5,372 nucleotides of DNA from an uncultured Steroidobacteraceae bacterium (GCA_955652625.1 CATPBM010000167.1:1-5372); one strand, 5' to 3'; shown: positions 1 through 5,372, counted from the first letter of the stretch. Notes: a model not told the origin generated them from the sequence alone. Numbers and translations are program-made.

Positions 1-774
1 GGTCCGCGCAGTGGCGGTCAGCGATCGGATCTGTTCAAGATCGATCGGGTCGATCATCACGCCCGCGTCACGCCGTCCGAGGGTCGCTTCAGTATTTTTC
101 ACGAGAACGGGCAGCGTCGCGTCTCGGTTGTATTCAACGTTAAGGGCAGAAATCTGCAGAGCGTGGTCGATGAAGCCAAACGCCAGCTGGGCGCGGCAAT
201 TCCGGCGCGCAGTGGTCTCTACTGGCGTTTCGCCGGCCAGGCGGAGGCCGGGCGGGCCGGGGTCATCCAGCTCGGGCTCTACGCCATGCTGGCGCTCGTC
301 CTGGTGGTGATGGTGCTGTACCTGTGTTTTCACCGGCGTGCGCACCCGTGGCTGGTGCTGGTCAACCTGCCTTTCAGCCTGATCGGCAGCATTCTCGTGA
401 TTGCGGTGACGGGCATCGGTCTGTCGGTTGGAACGCTGGTGGGATTGGCGACGGTGTTTGGCGTCGGCGCGCGCAACTCGATCCTGCTGCTCGCTCACTA
501 CGAGCACCTGGTCGAGGTGGAAGGCGCCTCCTGGAACGAGCAGACCATCCTGCGCGGCGCCGCGGAGCGGTTGGTGCCGATTCTGATGACCGCCACGGTA
601 ACGGCGCTGGGACTGGCCCCGCTCGCCCTCGGCATGACCAAGCCGGGACAGGAAATCCAGGGACCGATGGCGGTGAGCGTGCTGGGTGGACTCGTGACGT
701 CTACCCTGCTGAACCTGCTGGTGCTACCCGCTTTCGCCAAACGCTACAGCTACGGAGAGCGCGAGGCGCTGTAG
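1..774 (+). CDS. Heavy-metal-type RND efflux pump inner-membrane subunit (CzcA/CusA-like), C-terminal part
   Basis: The reading frame is open from the first base, so the 5' part lies outside the window. The visible 257 residues are about the last quarter of a protein that is usually a little over 1000 residues long. They begin with periplasmic porter sequence (GRNLQSVVDEAKRQL at about 48-62). Five hydrophobic segments follow, at about 93-112, 117-137, 140-166, 190-212 and 221-245, matching the last five helices (TM8-TM12) of the RND fold. The pattern VFGVGARNSILLLAHYEHLV (about 152-171) and the late segments containing GLAPLAL and GPMAVSVLGG fit the HME/CzcA-CusA branch. Such pumps use the proton gradient, together with a periplasmic adaptor and an outer-membrane channel, to expel metal ions. 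The metal cannot be read here because the charged TM4 residues that separate subtypes are missing. The gene shares no evident pathway with its neighbours. Family is confident; substrate is unknown. Confidence 0.88.
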   Translation, partial: GPRSGGQRSDLFKIDRVDHHARVTPSEGRFSIFHENGQRRVSVVFNVKGRNLQSVVDEAKRQLGAAIPARSGLYWRFAGQAEAGRAGVIQLGLYAMLALVLVVMVLYLCFHRRAHPWLVLVNLPFSLIGSILVIAVTGIGLSVGTLVGLATVFGVGARNSILLLAHYEHLVEVEGASWNEQTILRGAAERLVPILMTATVTALGLAPLALGMTKPGQEIQGPMAVSVLGGLVTSTLLNLLVLPAFAKRYSYGEREAL

Positions 775-810
775 TTTAGGCACGGGGTGCGGCGGCCGGG
801 GTCGATTGCG

Positions 811-816
811 TATAGT
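811..816 (+). promoter_or_regulatory. Candidate -10 element (TATAGT) for a leaderless proB transcript
   Basis: TATAGT differs from the TATAAT consensus at one position. It ends exactly six bases before the A of the proB ATG, so a start site at the usual distance would fall on the start codon and give a leaderless mRNA. A TG lies two bases upstream of the hexamer, one base off the extended -10 spacing. The position expected for a -35 box (about 787-793, TGCGGC or similar) does not resemble TTGACA, which weakens the case. In this GC-rich DNA an AT-rich hexamer in the 48-base gap is notable but could be chance. Confidence 0.32.
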
Positions 817-822
817 TTCCCC

Positions 823-2013
823 ATGAACGGCCCAGGTCCCGACTGCGCGGCGCCCCTCACTCAGGCGCGGCGGCTCGTTGTCAAAGTGGGTTCAGCGCTG
901 CTGGTGGACCCCGAGAGCGGGCGCGTCAACCGTGCCTGGCTGGAGACTCTCGTGGAGGACCTGCTGCGGGTGCGCAGGCGCGGGCAGCGCCTCATCCTGG
1001 TGTCATCGGGCGCAATCGCACTCGGCCGGCGCCGTCTGGGGCTGAAGCACGGGGCGCTGCGGCTCGAGGAGAGCCAGGCGGCCGCCGCGGTCGGACAGAT
1101 CCGCCTGGCGCACGCGTACAAGGAGCTGCTCGAGAGCAACGAGGTCACGGTGGCACAGGTGCTGCTCACCCTCGAGGACAGCGAGCAGCGCCGGCGCTAC
1201 CTGAACGCCCGCGCGACGCTCGAAACGCTGCTGGACCTGGGCGCGTTGCCGGTCATCAACGAGAACGACACGGTGGCCACGGCCGAGATCCGTTACGGCG
1301 ACAACGACCGCCTGGCGGCGCGCGTCGCCCAGATGACGGGCGCGGACTGCCTGGTGCTGTTATCGGACGTCGACGGACTCTATAGCGCCGACCCGAACAA
1401 AGAGCGCGGCGCGCGCTTCATTCACGAGGTGCATCAGATTACGCCGGAGATCGAGGCCATGGCGGGGCGCTCCGCCTCGGGCTTGGGTTCGGGCGGCATG
1501 ATGGCGAAGATTCTCGCGGCCCGCATCGCAGTGTCAGCGGGCTGCCACATGTGCATCGCCGCGGGCGCTCACAAGCATCCGCTGCGGCGCATCGAGGAGG
1601 GAGCGGACTGCACCTGGTTTTTCCCCACCGCCACGCCGGCCGCAGCCCGCAAGCAGTGGATCGCGGGGACGCTGCGGCCACTTGGCGCGATCACCATCGA
1701 CGCGGGCGCCCTGGCCGCTCTGCTGGCGGGCAGGAGCCTGCTGCCTGCCGGCGTCACCGGGGCGCGCGGACGCTTCGAGCGGGGCGACACGGTGAGCGTG
1801 CTCACCGCGGACGGCGTGGAGATCGCCCGCGGTCTCACCGCCTACTCGGATGCCGACGCGGCCCGCATCATGGGGCGCAGGTCCTCGGAAATCGCGGATC
1901 TGCTCGGGTTCCGCGGCCGGGACGAAATGATCCACCGTGACGACCTGGTGCTGTTGCGCCAGGGGATTTCCCCAACCGTCGGAGCGGTGCCCGTGGCGCA
2001 ACGGATACCCTGA
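823..2013 (+). CDS. proB: Glutamate 5-kinase
   Basis: This is a cytosolic enzyme that phosphorylates L-glutamate with ATP to L-glutamyl 5-phosphate, the first and normally proline-inhibited step of proline synthesis. From ATG 823 it has 396 residues. The amino-acid kinase domain shows VVKVGSALL (19-27, with the ATP-site lysine K21), SSGAIALGRR (61-70), VINENDTVAT (144-153), YGDNDRLAARVA (158-169), VLLSDVDGLYSADP (178-191) and GSGGMMAKI (222-230, with K229). A C-terminal PUA domain occupies about 285-375, so this is the two-domain form. The only in-frame starts are GTG 787 and ATG 823. The ATG gives the more usual N-terminus but has no Shine-Dalgarno sequence (TTTCCCC directly precedes it), while the GTG has AGG six bases upstream. 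The protein runs about 20 residues past the HRDDLVL motif where the family usually ends. That tail overlaps a potential RNA structure and a tRNA-like stretch. The stop lies three bases before proA. Confidence 0.95.
   Translation: MNGPGPDCAAPLTQARRLVVKVGSALLVDPESGRVNRAWLETLVEDLLRVRRRGQRLILVSSGAIALGRRRLGLKHGALRLEESQAAAAVGQIRLAHAYKELLESNEVTVAQVLLTLEDSEQRRRYLNARATLETLLDLGALPVINENDTVATAEIRYGDNDRLAARVAQMTGADCLVLLSDVDGLYSADPNKERGARFIHEVHQITPEIEAMAGRSASGLGSGGMMAKILAARIAVSAGCHMCIAAGAHKHPLRRIEEGADCTWFFPTATPAAARKQWIAGTLRPLGAITIDAGALAALLAGRSLLPAGVTGARGRFERGDTVSVLTADGVEIARGLTAYSDADAARIMGRRSSEIADLLGFRGRDEMIHRDDLVLLRQGISPTVGAVPVAQRIP
1951..2004 (+). promoter_or_regulatory. Long-stem RNA structure at the proB-proA junction
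   Basis: Bases 1951-1961 (CTGTTGCGCCA) can pair with 1994-2004 (TGGCGCAACGG) over 11 base pairs with one G-U, including a perfect 8-base inverted repeat TTGCGCCA/TGGCGCAA. Two small hairpins fit inside: GGGG 1962-1965 with CCCC 1970-1973 (loop ATTT), and ACCG 1975-1978 with CGGT 1985-1988 (six-base loop). The result is a three-way-junction shape. It lies in the last codons of proB and ends 12 bases before the proA ATG. It could mask the proA initiation region until a ribosome finishing proB opens it, which is translational coupling, or it could protect the mRNA. It has no U-run, so it is not a standard terminator. Pairing is seen in the sequence; function is inferred. Confidence 0.35.
1987..2007 (+). 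other. tRNA-Arg-like 5' fragment within the proB tail
   Basis: The bases GCCCGTGGCGCAACGGATA (1989-2007), with GT in front, match the first 21 positions of a common bacterial tRNA-Arg gene as I remember it: acceptor strand, T8, the 5' D-stem strand GCGC, and the AACGGATA D-loop. Read in the proB frame it gives PVAQRI, the peptide often seen when tRNA-Arg genes are mistranslated. The similarity stops at 2007. The next bases (CCCTGATTC) do not complete the D-stem, and there is no anticodon arm or T-loop, so it cannot be a functional tRNA. It may be a relic of recombination at a tRNA gene, or chance. The match rests on memory, not on a search. Confidence 0.3.
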
Positions 2014-2016
2014 TTC

Positions 2017-3285
2017 ATGAACCTGGATTCCGTCGGCGAGTTGATGGAAGGGCTGGGCAAGGCGGCCATCGGCGCGGCAGGCGCTCTGGCGCATGCCACC
2101 ACCGCACAGAAGAACGCGGCGCTCGCGGCGGCAGCGGCGGCGGTGCGCGCCAGGAGCGCCGCGCTCCTCGCAGCCAACGAGCGCGACATGGCGGCCGCGC
2201 GCGCCGCGCACCTGAGCGGCCCGCGGCTGGAACGGCTGCGGCTCGATGAGCGGCGCATCGAGGCGATTGCCGCGAGCATCGACGCGGTGATTGCCCTGCC
2301 CGACCCGATCGGCACCACCGTGGCGGAGTGGGAGCGGCCCAACGGACTTAAGATCCAGCGCGTGGTGGTGCCCCTCGGCGTCATCGGAATCATCTACGAG
2401 AGTCGGCCCAACGTGACCGCGGATGCCGGCGCCCTGTGCCTGAAATCCGGCAACGCCGCGCTGCTGCGCGGCGGCTCCGAGAGCCAGCACTCGAGCGCCG
2501 CGCTGCACGCCTGCCTGGTGCAGGGCCTTGCCGCGGCGGACCTGCCGCCACAGTGCATTCAGCTCGTGCCGATCACCGATCGCGCCGCGGTAGGCTACAT
2601 GCTTGCCGGCATGAGCGAGTACCTCGATGTCATCGTGCCGCGCGGCGGCAAGAGCCTCGTCGAGCGTGTCAAGAAAGAGGCACGCGTGCCGGTCATCGGC
2701 CATCTCGAGGGCAACTGCCACGTGTATATCGATCGCGACGCCGACGTGCGCATGGCGCGCACCATCGCGCTCAACGCCAAGATGCGGCGCACCGGCATCT
2801 GCGGCGCGGCCGAGACGCTGCTGGTCGATCAGGCTTGCGTGGCCACGCACCTGGCGCCGATCGTGCGCGACCTGCTGGACTCCGGCTGCGAGGTTCGCGG
2901 CGACGCGACGGTGCAGAAAGCCGATGCGCGTGTGCGTGCGGCGAGCGAAGACGACTGGTACACCGAGTACCTCGACGCGATCATCGCGGCGCGCGTGGTC
3001 GAGGGCGTCGATGCGGCGATCGCGCACATTGCGCGCTACGGCTCGTCGCACACCGAATCAATCGTGACCGAAAACCAGGCGACGGCCGAGCGCTTCCTGC
3101 AGCGCGTCGACAGCGCCATCGTGCTGCACAACGCCTCCACGCAGTTCGCCGACGGGGGCGAGTTTGGCATGGGGGCGGAGATCGGCATCTCCACCGACCG
3201 CTTTCACGCCCGCGGGCCGGTGGGCGTCGAGCAGCTCACGAGCTACAAGTACGTGGTGCGCGGCGCGGGACAGGTGCGCGCTTAG
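2017..3285 (+). CDS. proA: Glutamate-5-semialdehyde dehydrogenase (gamma-glutamyl phosphate reductase)
   Basis: This enzyme reduces L-glutamyl 5-phosphate with NADPH to glutamate 5-semialdehyde, which cyclises to the substrate of ProC; proC is not in the window. The 422 residues match the usual family length. Landmarks are [16 protein letters not shown] (119-134), [15 protein letters not shown] (141-155), [10 protein letters not shown] (205-214), [18 protein letters not shown] (222-239), the catalytic region [18 protein letters not shown] (253-270) with nucleophile C262, and the C-terminal block [19 protein letters not shown] (372-390) followed by HARGPVG. The catalytic region is of the MRRTGxCGAAE type rather than the TQRxxxCNTxE type of E. 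coli and Pseudomonas. ATG 2017 is chosen because the first residues align with Pseudomonas ProA; an in-frame ATG at 2044 is the alternative. No strong Shine-Dalgarno precedes 2017. With only three bases after the proB stop, translation is probably coupled to proB. Confidence 0.96.
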   Translation: MNLDSVGELMEGLGKAAIGAAGALAHATTAQKNAALAAAAAAVRARSAALLAANERDMAAARAAHLSGPRLERLRLDERRIEAIAASIDAVIALPDPIGTTVAEWERPNGLKIQRVVVPLGVIGIIYESRPNVTADAGALCLKSGNAALLRGGSESQHSSAALHACLVQGLAAADLPPQCIQLVPITDRAAVGYMLAGMSEYLDVIVPRGGKSLVERVKKEARVPVIGHLEGNCHVYIDRDADVRMARTIALNAKMRRTGICGAAETLLVDQACVATHLAPIVRDLLDSGCEVRGDATVQKADARVRAASEDDWYTEYLDAIIAARVVEGVDAAIAHIARYGSSHTESIVTENQATAERFLQRVDSAIVLHNASTQFADGGEFGMGAEIGISTDRFHARGPVGVEQLTSYKYVVRGAGQVRA

Positions 3286-3301
3286 ACAGACGCGCGGGGC
3301 T

Positions 3302-3790
3302 TCAGCTGCCGTGTTTGTGAGCGTGCCGGCCTGGCGGGCTGAGCGCCTCGGTGTGCGCGGCCGGGGCGGCGCAGCGTTCGCAGTTCACCCAGCCCGAGTC
3401 ACCGCTCACGTAGTGCTCCTTTTTCCAGATCGGCAGGCGATGCTTCACCTCGTCGATGATGTAGCGGCACGCGAGGAACGCCTCGTGGCGATGCGCCGCG
3501 CTGACCGCGACCCACACGGCCAGCTCGCCCACGGCCAGCTCACCGAGGCGATGCGCGCAGGCGGCATGTGCGATCCCGAAACGCGCACTGGCCTCGCCCA
3601 GGATGCGCTCGCCTTCGCGCACCGCGAGCGCCTCGAAGGCCTCGTACTCGAGGCCGCGTACGCGCTCCCCCTCGTTGTGATCGCGCACCCAGCCTTCGAA
3701 GGTGGCGTACCCGCCACATGCCGGGTCGGCGAGCCCCATGCGCAGCGCCTGCGTGTCGATCGGCTTGCGGGTGAAGTGGAATGCGGCCAT
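3302..3790 (-). CDS. moaE: Molybdopterin synthase catalytic (large) subunit
   Basis: MoaE pairs with thiocarboxylated MoaD in the cytosol and transfers sulfur to cyclic pyranopterin monophosphate, making the dithiolene of molybdopterin. The 162 residues are slightly longer than E. coli MoaE. Matching motifs are FEGWVRDHNEG (31-41), HRLGELAVGE (80-89), SAAHRHEAF (97-105, with the HR pair at 100-101) and VKHRLPIWKKE (115-125). K116 and K123 correspond to the two catalytic lysines. The core ends near SGDSGW (129-134). A tail then holds C137-x2-C140, H146 and HxHxH (156-160), which is not a standard part of the family and might bind a metal. The start is ATG 3790, 16 bases after the stop of the MobA-MoaD gene, so the two are probably co-transcribed and MoaE is made beside its MoaD partner. 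It converges with proA. Confidence 0.95.
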   Translation of the reverse strand: MAAFHFTRKPIDTQALRMGLADPACGGYATFEGWVRDHNEGERVRGLEYEAFEALAVREGERILGEASARFGIAHAACAHRLGELAVGELAVWVAVSAAHRHEAFLACRYIIDEVKHRLPIWKKEHYVSGDSGWVNCERCAAPAAHTEALSPPGRHAHKHGS

Positions 3791-3806
3791 GAGCTTCGAG
3801 CGGGAG

Positions 3807-4682
3807 CTAACCGCCGGCGACCGGCGGGATGAATACTACCGTGTCGCCATCCTTGAGGGGCGTGGACCAATCGGCAAACTCGGCGTTGATCGCCACGCGC
3901 AGCACCTCGGGCGTCAGCGAGAAGGGGTAGCGCGCCGCGAGCTCGGCATAGAGGTCGCGCGCGGTCCGCGCGCTGCTCTGCAGCGCCTCCTCGCGCCGGC
4001 CGGCCTGCTCGCGCAGCAGCGCGTAATACTGCACGGTGAGGTTCCTGGGTTGGATCGCGTGCTCCCCGATCACGGTCTGGTTGGCCGGCCCATACTCCCC
4101 GGGCGTGTTGATGTTGTCCAGCGCGCGTGGATTGGGCTCATCGAGCAGCAGCGTATCCACACTCAGCAGGAACTTGCGCGGGCACTGCTTGCCGGCGGTC
4201 ACGTAAGCGCAGAGAGGCTCGCGGGCGCGCGGCTCGTAGATCGCGCACAACGGCTCGGGCAGACCGTCGTGGCTGGAGCGGTACGCCGTCGCCGTGCGGG
4301 CGGGGTCGCGCGCGCGCAGCAGGCGCGTGAGGGTAGCCTCATCAAGGAGCGGCAGGTCACAGGCCAGCACCAGCCAGGCGGCTTCCCGGTGCCGTGCCTG
4401 TGCGGCGAGCAGGCCCGCGATCGGGCCAATGTTCTCGTGAGTGTCGCGGATTTGCGCAAAGCGCGCGCGCACCGGCTCCGCGCTCTGCTCAGCGCGCACC
4501 GACACGTAGGCGTGCGTCACGTGCCGCTGCAGCAGCGCCATGGCGCGCTCCAGCTGTGGCGTGCCATCCCCGTAGGCAAGCGTCGCCTTGTCGCGCCCCA
4601 TGCGGGTGCTGCGCCCGCCGGCGAGCACGAGCCCGTACAGCGGCGGGGCCGTCGTGAGGCCGGGGGCGAGCGCCGTTGCCAC
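3807..4682 (-). CDS. mobA-moaD: Fusion protein: molybdenum cofactor guanylyltransferase (MobA) - molybdopterin synthase sulfur carrier (MoaD)
   Basis: One uninterrupted frame joins two Moco proteins. Numbered from GTG 4682 (291 residues), residues about 14-196 are MobA, a nucleotidyltransferase that transfers GMP from GTP to Moco. The evidence is LAGGRSTRMGRDKA (20-33), the GTP-binding signature; GPIAGLLAA (86-94); ACDLPLLDE (107-115) with metal-binding D109; GLPEPLCAIYEP (140-151); and the closing LDNINTPGEY (188-197). After a linker of roughly 16 residues, 214-291 are MoaD. These begin with the first strand NLTVQYYALLREQAG, pass through LKDGDTVVFIPP, and end in the free VAGG that MoeB-type enzymes adenylate and convert to a thiocarboxylate. 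Both domains are near full length and neither lacks a key motif. GTG 4682, four bases after the moaC stop, is preferred; GTG 4712, overlapping moaC by 26 bases, is the alternative. The adjacent moaE supports a working MoaD. Confidence 0.93.
   Translation of the reverse strand: MATALAPGLTTAPPLYGLVLAGGRSTRMGRDKATLAYGDGTPQLERAMALLQRHVTHAYVSVRAEQSAEPVRARFAQIRDTHENIGPIAGLLAAQARHREAAWLVLACDLPLLDEATLTRLLRARDPARTATAYRSSHDGLPEPLCAIYEPRAREPLCAYVTAGKQCPRKFLLSVDTLLLDEPNPRALDNINTPGEYGPANQTVIGEHAIQPRNLTVQYYALLREQAGRREEALQSSARTARDLYAELAARYPFSLTPEVLRVAINAEFADWSTPLKDGDTVVFIPPVAGG
4032..4046 (-). promoter_or_regulatory. Possible internal start for free MoaD inside the fusion gene
   Basis: In the linker of the fusion, an in-frame GTG (4034-4032, codon 217) is preceded by AGG with nine bases between them. 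Initiation here would give a MoaD that lacks only the first three residues of its normal N-terminal strand. A second in-frame GTG (4073-4071, codon 204) would give a MoaD with about ten extra residues but has no evident ribosome binding site. GTG codons are common in this GC-rich DNA, so this is a weak candidate. Confidence 0.18.
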
Positions 4683-4686
4683 GGAA

Positions 4687-5175
4687 TTAACTCGCCTTGC
4701 GCGCGAACGCACGCCGTCCGCCGGACTTTGCCAGCAGGCGCACGCTCACGATCTCGATGTCGTGCGAGAGCGCCTTGCACATGTCGTAGATCGTCAGCGC
4801 TGCGATGGTCGCCCCGGTCAGCGCCTCCATCTCAACTCCCGTGCGATGGTGAATCGATGTCTCGCAGCGTACGATGATGTCGGTGCCGCCCTTGTGCTCG
4901 ATATGCACCTGGCAGTTTTCCAGCCCCAGCGGGTGACAGAAGGGAATGAGCTCGTGGGTGCGCTTGGCTGCCATGACGCCGGCGACGATAGCGGTGTCGA
5001 AGACCGGGCCTTTTTTGGTGCGATGGCCGCTGGCGCGCAAGGCGCGCGCCACGGCGGACGGCAGCCGGATGCGCGCCTCGGCGGCGGCGCTGCGATGCGT
5101 GACTTCCTTGTCGCCGACATCCACCATGGCCGGCCGGTTGCGCGCATCGAGATGCGTGAGTGCCCGGCGCGCCAT
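4687..5175 (-). CDS. moaC: Cyclic pyranopterin monophosphate synthase
   Basis: MoaC converts the MoaA product (3',8-cyclo-7,8-dihydro-GTP) to cyclic pyranopterin monophosphate, completing the first stage of Moco synthesis in the cytosol. From ATG 5175 it has 162 residues, almost the length of E. coli MoaC. The N-terminus LTHLDARNRPAMVDV (6-20) matches the usual family start. Further motifs are KKGPVFDTAIVAGVMAAKRT (54-73, with catalytic K55), LIPFCHPL (76-83, with H81), RTGVEMEALTGA (111-122), LTIYDMCKA (127-135, with D131 and K134) and the closing RLLAKSGG (146-153). The frame stays open upstream to 5274, but that part overlaps moaA and has no MoaC homology. The start ATG shares one base with the moaA stop (TGATG), which implies coupled translation. 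A GGTGG three bases before the ATG may assist. Confidence 0.96.
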   Translation of the reverse strand: MARRALTHLDARNRPAMVDVGDKEVTHRSAAAEARIRLPSAVARALRASGHRTKKGPVFDTAIVAGVMAAKRTHELIPFCHPLGLENCQVHIEHKGGTDIIVRCETSIHHRTGVEMEALTGATIAALTIYDMCKALSHDIEIVSVRLLAKSGGRRAFARKAS

Positions 5176-5372
5176 CAGCCACCGATGTAGAACATCTCGA
5201 CCTTGCGCTCCTCGGGTGCGCTGTGGCGCAGTTTCGCGCGCAGCTCGCTGTAGCGGTCGGACCGCCTGAGCCATACGCCGCGGATGAGCTCGAGCAGGGC
5301 ATCGTCGCTCGCCCCGCCGCGCAGCGCGTCGCGCACGCTCGTGCCGTGGGTCGCGAACAGGCAGGTATAGAA
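5175..5372 (-). CDS. moaA: GTP 3',8-cyclase, C-terminal end only
   Basis: Translating the minus strand from the window edge gives 65 residues and a stop at 5177-5175; the rest of the gene lies beyond the edge. MoaA is a radical SAM enzyme with two [4Fe-4S] clusters that starts Moco synthesis by rearranging GTP. The visible end fits its C-terminus. FYTCLFATHGTSVRDALR contains a cysteine (fourth visible residue) at the place of the third ligand of the C-terminal, substrate-binding cluster. It is followed by GGASDDALLELI, VWLRRSDRYSELR and the final KVEMFYIGG. The terminal Gly-Gly is a conserved MoaA feature needed for activity in characterised members; here it should not be mistaken for a MoaD tail. 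The gene leads the operon visible here, and its promoter is outside the window. Confidence 0.93.
   Translation of the reverse strand, partial: FYTCLFATHGTSVRDALRGGASDDALLELIRGVWLRRSDRYSELRAKLRHSAPEERKVEMFYIGG

Noticed and set aside
780..790. Small perfect hairpin GCAC-GGG-GTGC after the RND gene stop.
   Set aside because: Four base pairs with a three-base loop and no U-run is too weak to call a terminator.
1534..3051. A long open frame on the minus strand (about 505 codons) opposite proB and proA.
   Set aside because: It lies entirely antisense to two well-identified enzymes. Its sequence is rich in Arg, Ala, His and Asp, typical of shadow frames in GC-rich DNA, and shows no domain I recognise.
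3275..3296. Hairpin TGCGCG/CGCGCG with a ten-base loop around the proA stop, as a possible bidirectional terminator.
   Set aside because: The stem is short (five GC pairs and one G-U), the loop is long, and neither strand has a following U-run. Such GC-rich inverted repeats are expected by chance here.
3702..4877. A plus-strand open frame of about 391 codons opposite the Moco genes.
   Set aside because: It is antisense to moaE, mobA-moaD and moaC, crosses their boundaries, and has low-complexity composition and no recognisable motif.
4588..5190. A plus-strand open frame of about 200 codons opposite moaC.
   Set aside because: It is a mirror of the moaC coding region with no family resemblance; moaC on the other strand has every expected motif.
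5175..5192. The Gly-Gly ending upstream of moaC, first read as a possible second MoaD.
   Set aside because: The preceding residues (TCLFA, GASDDALLELI, RSDRYSELR, KVEMFYIGG) fit the MoaA C-terminus, which also ends in Gly-Gly, and not a beta-grasp MoaD.
5178..5274. An N-terminal extension of moaC to the far end of its open frame.
   Set aside because: The extra 33 codons overlap moaA in another frame and have no MoaC resemblance. ATG 5175 gives the standard length and N-terminus.
1..5372. CRISPR repeats, transposase genes, terminal inverted repeats, riboswitches or a phage or defence system.
   Set aside because: No regularly spaced repeats, recombinase motifs or unexplained open stretches were found. 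The identified genes cover nearly all bases, and the Moco-sensing RNA motif, if present, would lie upstream of moaA outside the window.

Overview
The window is high-GC, gene-dense DNA that looks like a proteobacterial chromosome. Five complete genes and two gene ends fill almost all of it, and the largest gap is 48 bases. No RNA gene, insertion sequence, CRISPR array or phage gene is supported. The class is uncertain. ProB and ProA carry residue patterns I associate with the alphaproteobacterial type, but this type may also occur in some high-GC gammaproteobacteria.

Layout. Plus strand: the C-terminal quarter of a heavy-metal-type RND efflux pump (1-774), then proB (823-2013) and proA (2017-3285), which encode the first two enzymes of proline synthesis from glutamate. 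Minus strand, converging on proA: a molybdenum cofactor (Moco) operon read as moaA (3' end only, 5372-5175), moaC (5175-4687), a mobA-moaD fusion (4682-3807) and moaE (3790-3302). The two operons end 16 bases apart with no convincing terminator between them.

How the genes work together. MoaA and MoaC convert GTP to cyclic pyranopterin monophosphate. MoaD (small sulfur carrier) and MoaE (large catalytic subunit) form molybdopterin synthase, which adds the dithiolene sulfurs. MobA attaches GMP to Moco to form the guanine dinucleotide cofactor used by DMSO-reductase-family enzymes such as nitrate reductases and formate dehydrogenases. Early, middle and final steps therefore sit in one tightly packed transcript, with the middle and final steps physically joined in one polypeptide. 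ProB and ProA catalyse consecutive steps and hand over a labile acyl phosphate.

Most worth a second look: (1) the MobA-MoaD fusion, with a free C-terminal Gly-Gly and a possible internal start that could also release MoaD alone; (2) the proB-proA junction, where the extra C-terminal tail of ProB is encoded by DNA that can form an 11-bp stem enclosing two small hairpins just before the proA start; (3) a stretch of about 20 bases in that same tail that reads like the 5' portion of a tRNA-Arg gene; (4) the proB start, which lacks a ribosome binding site and lies where transcription from a TATAGT box would begin.
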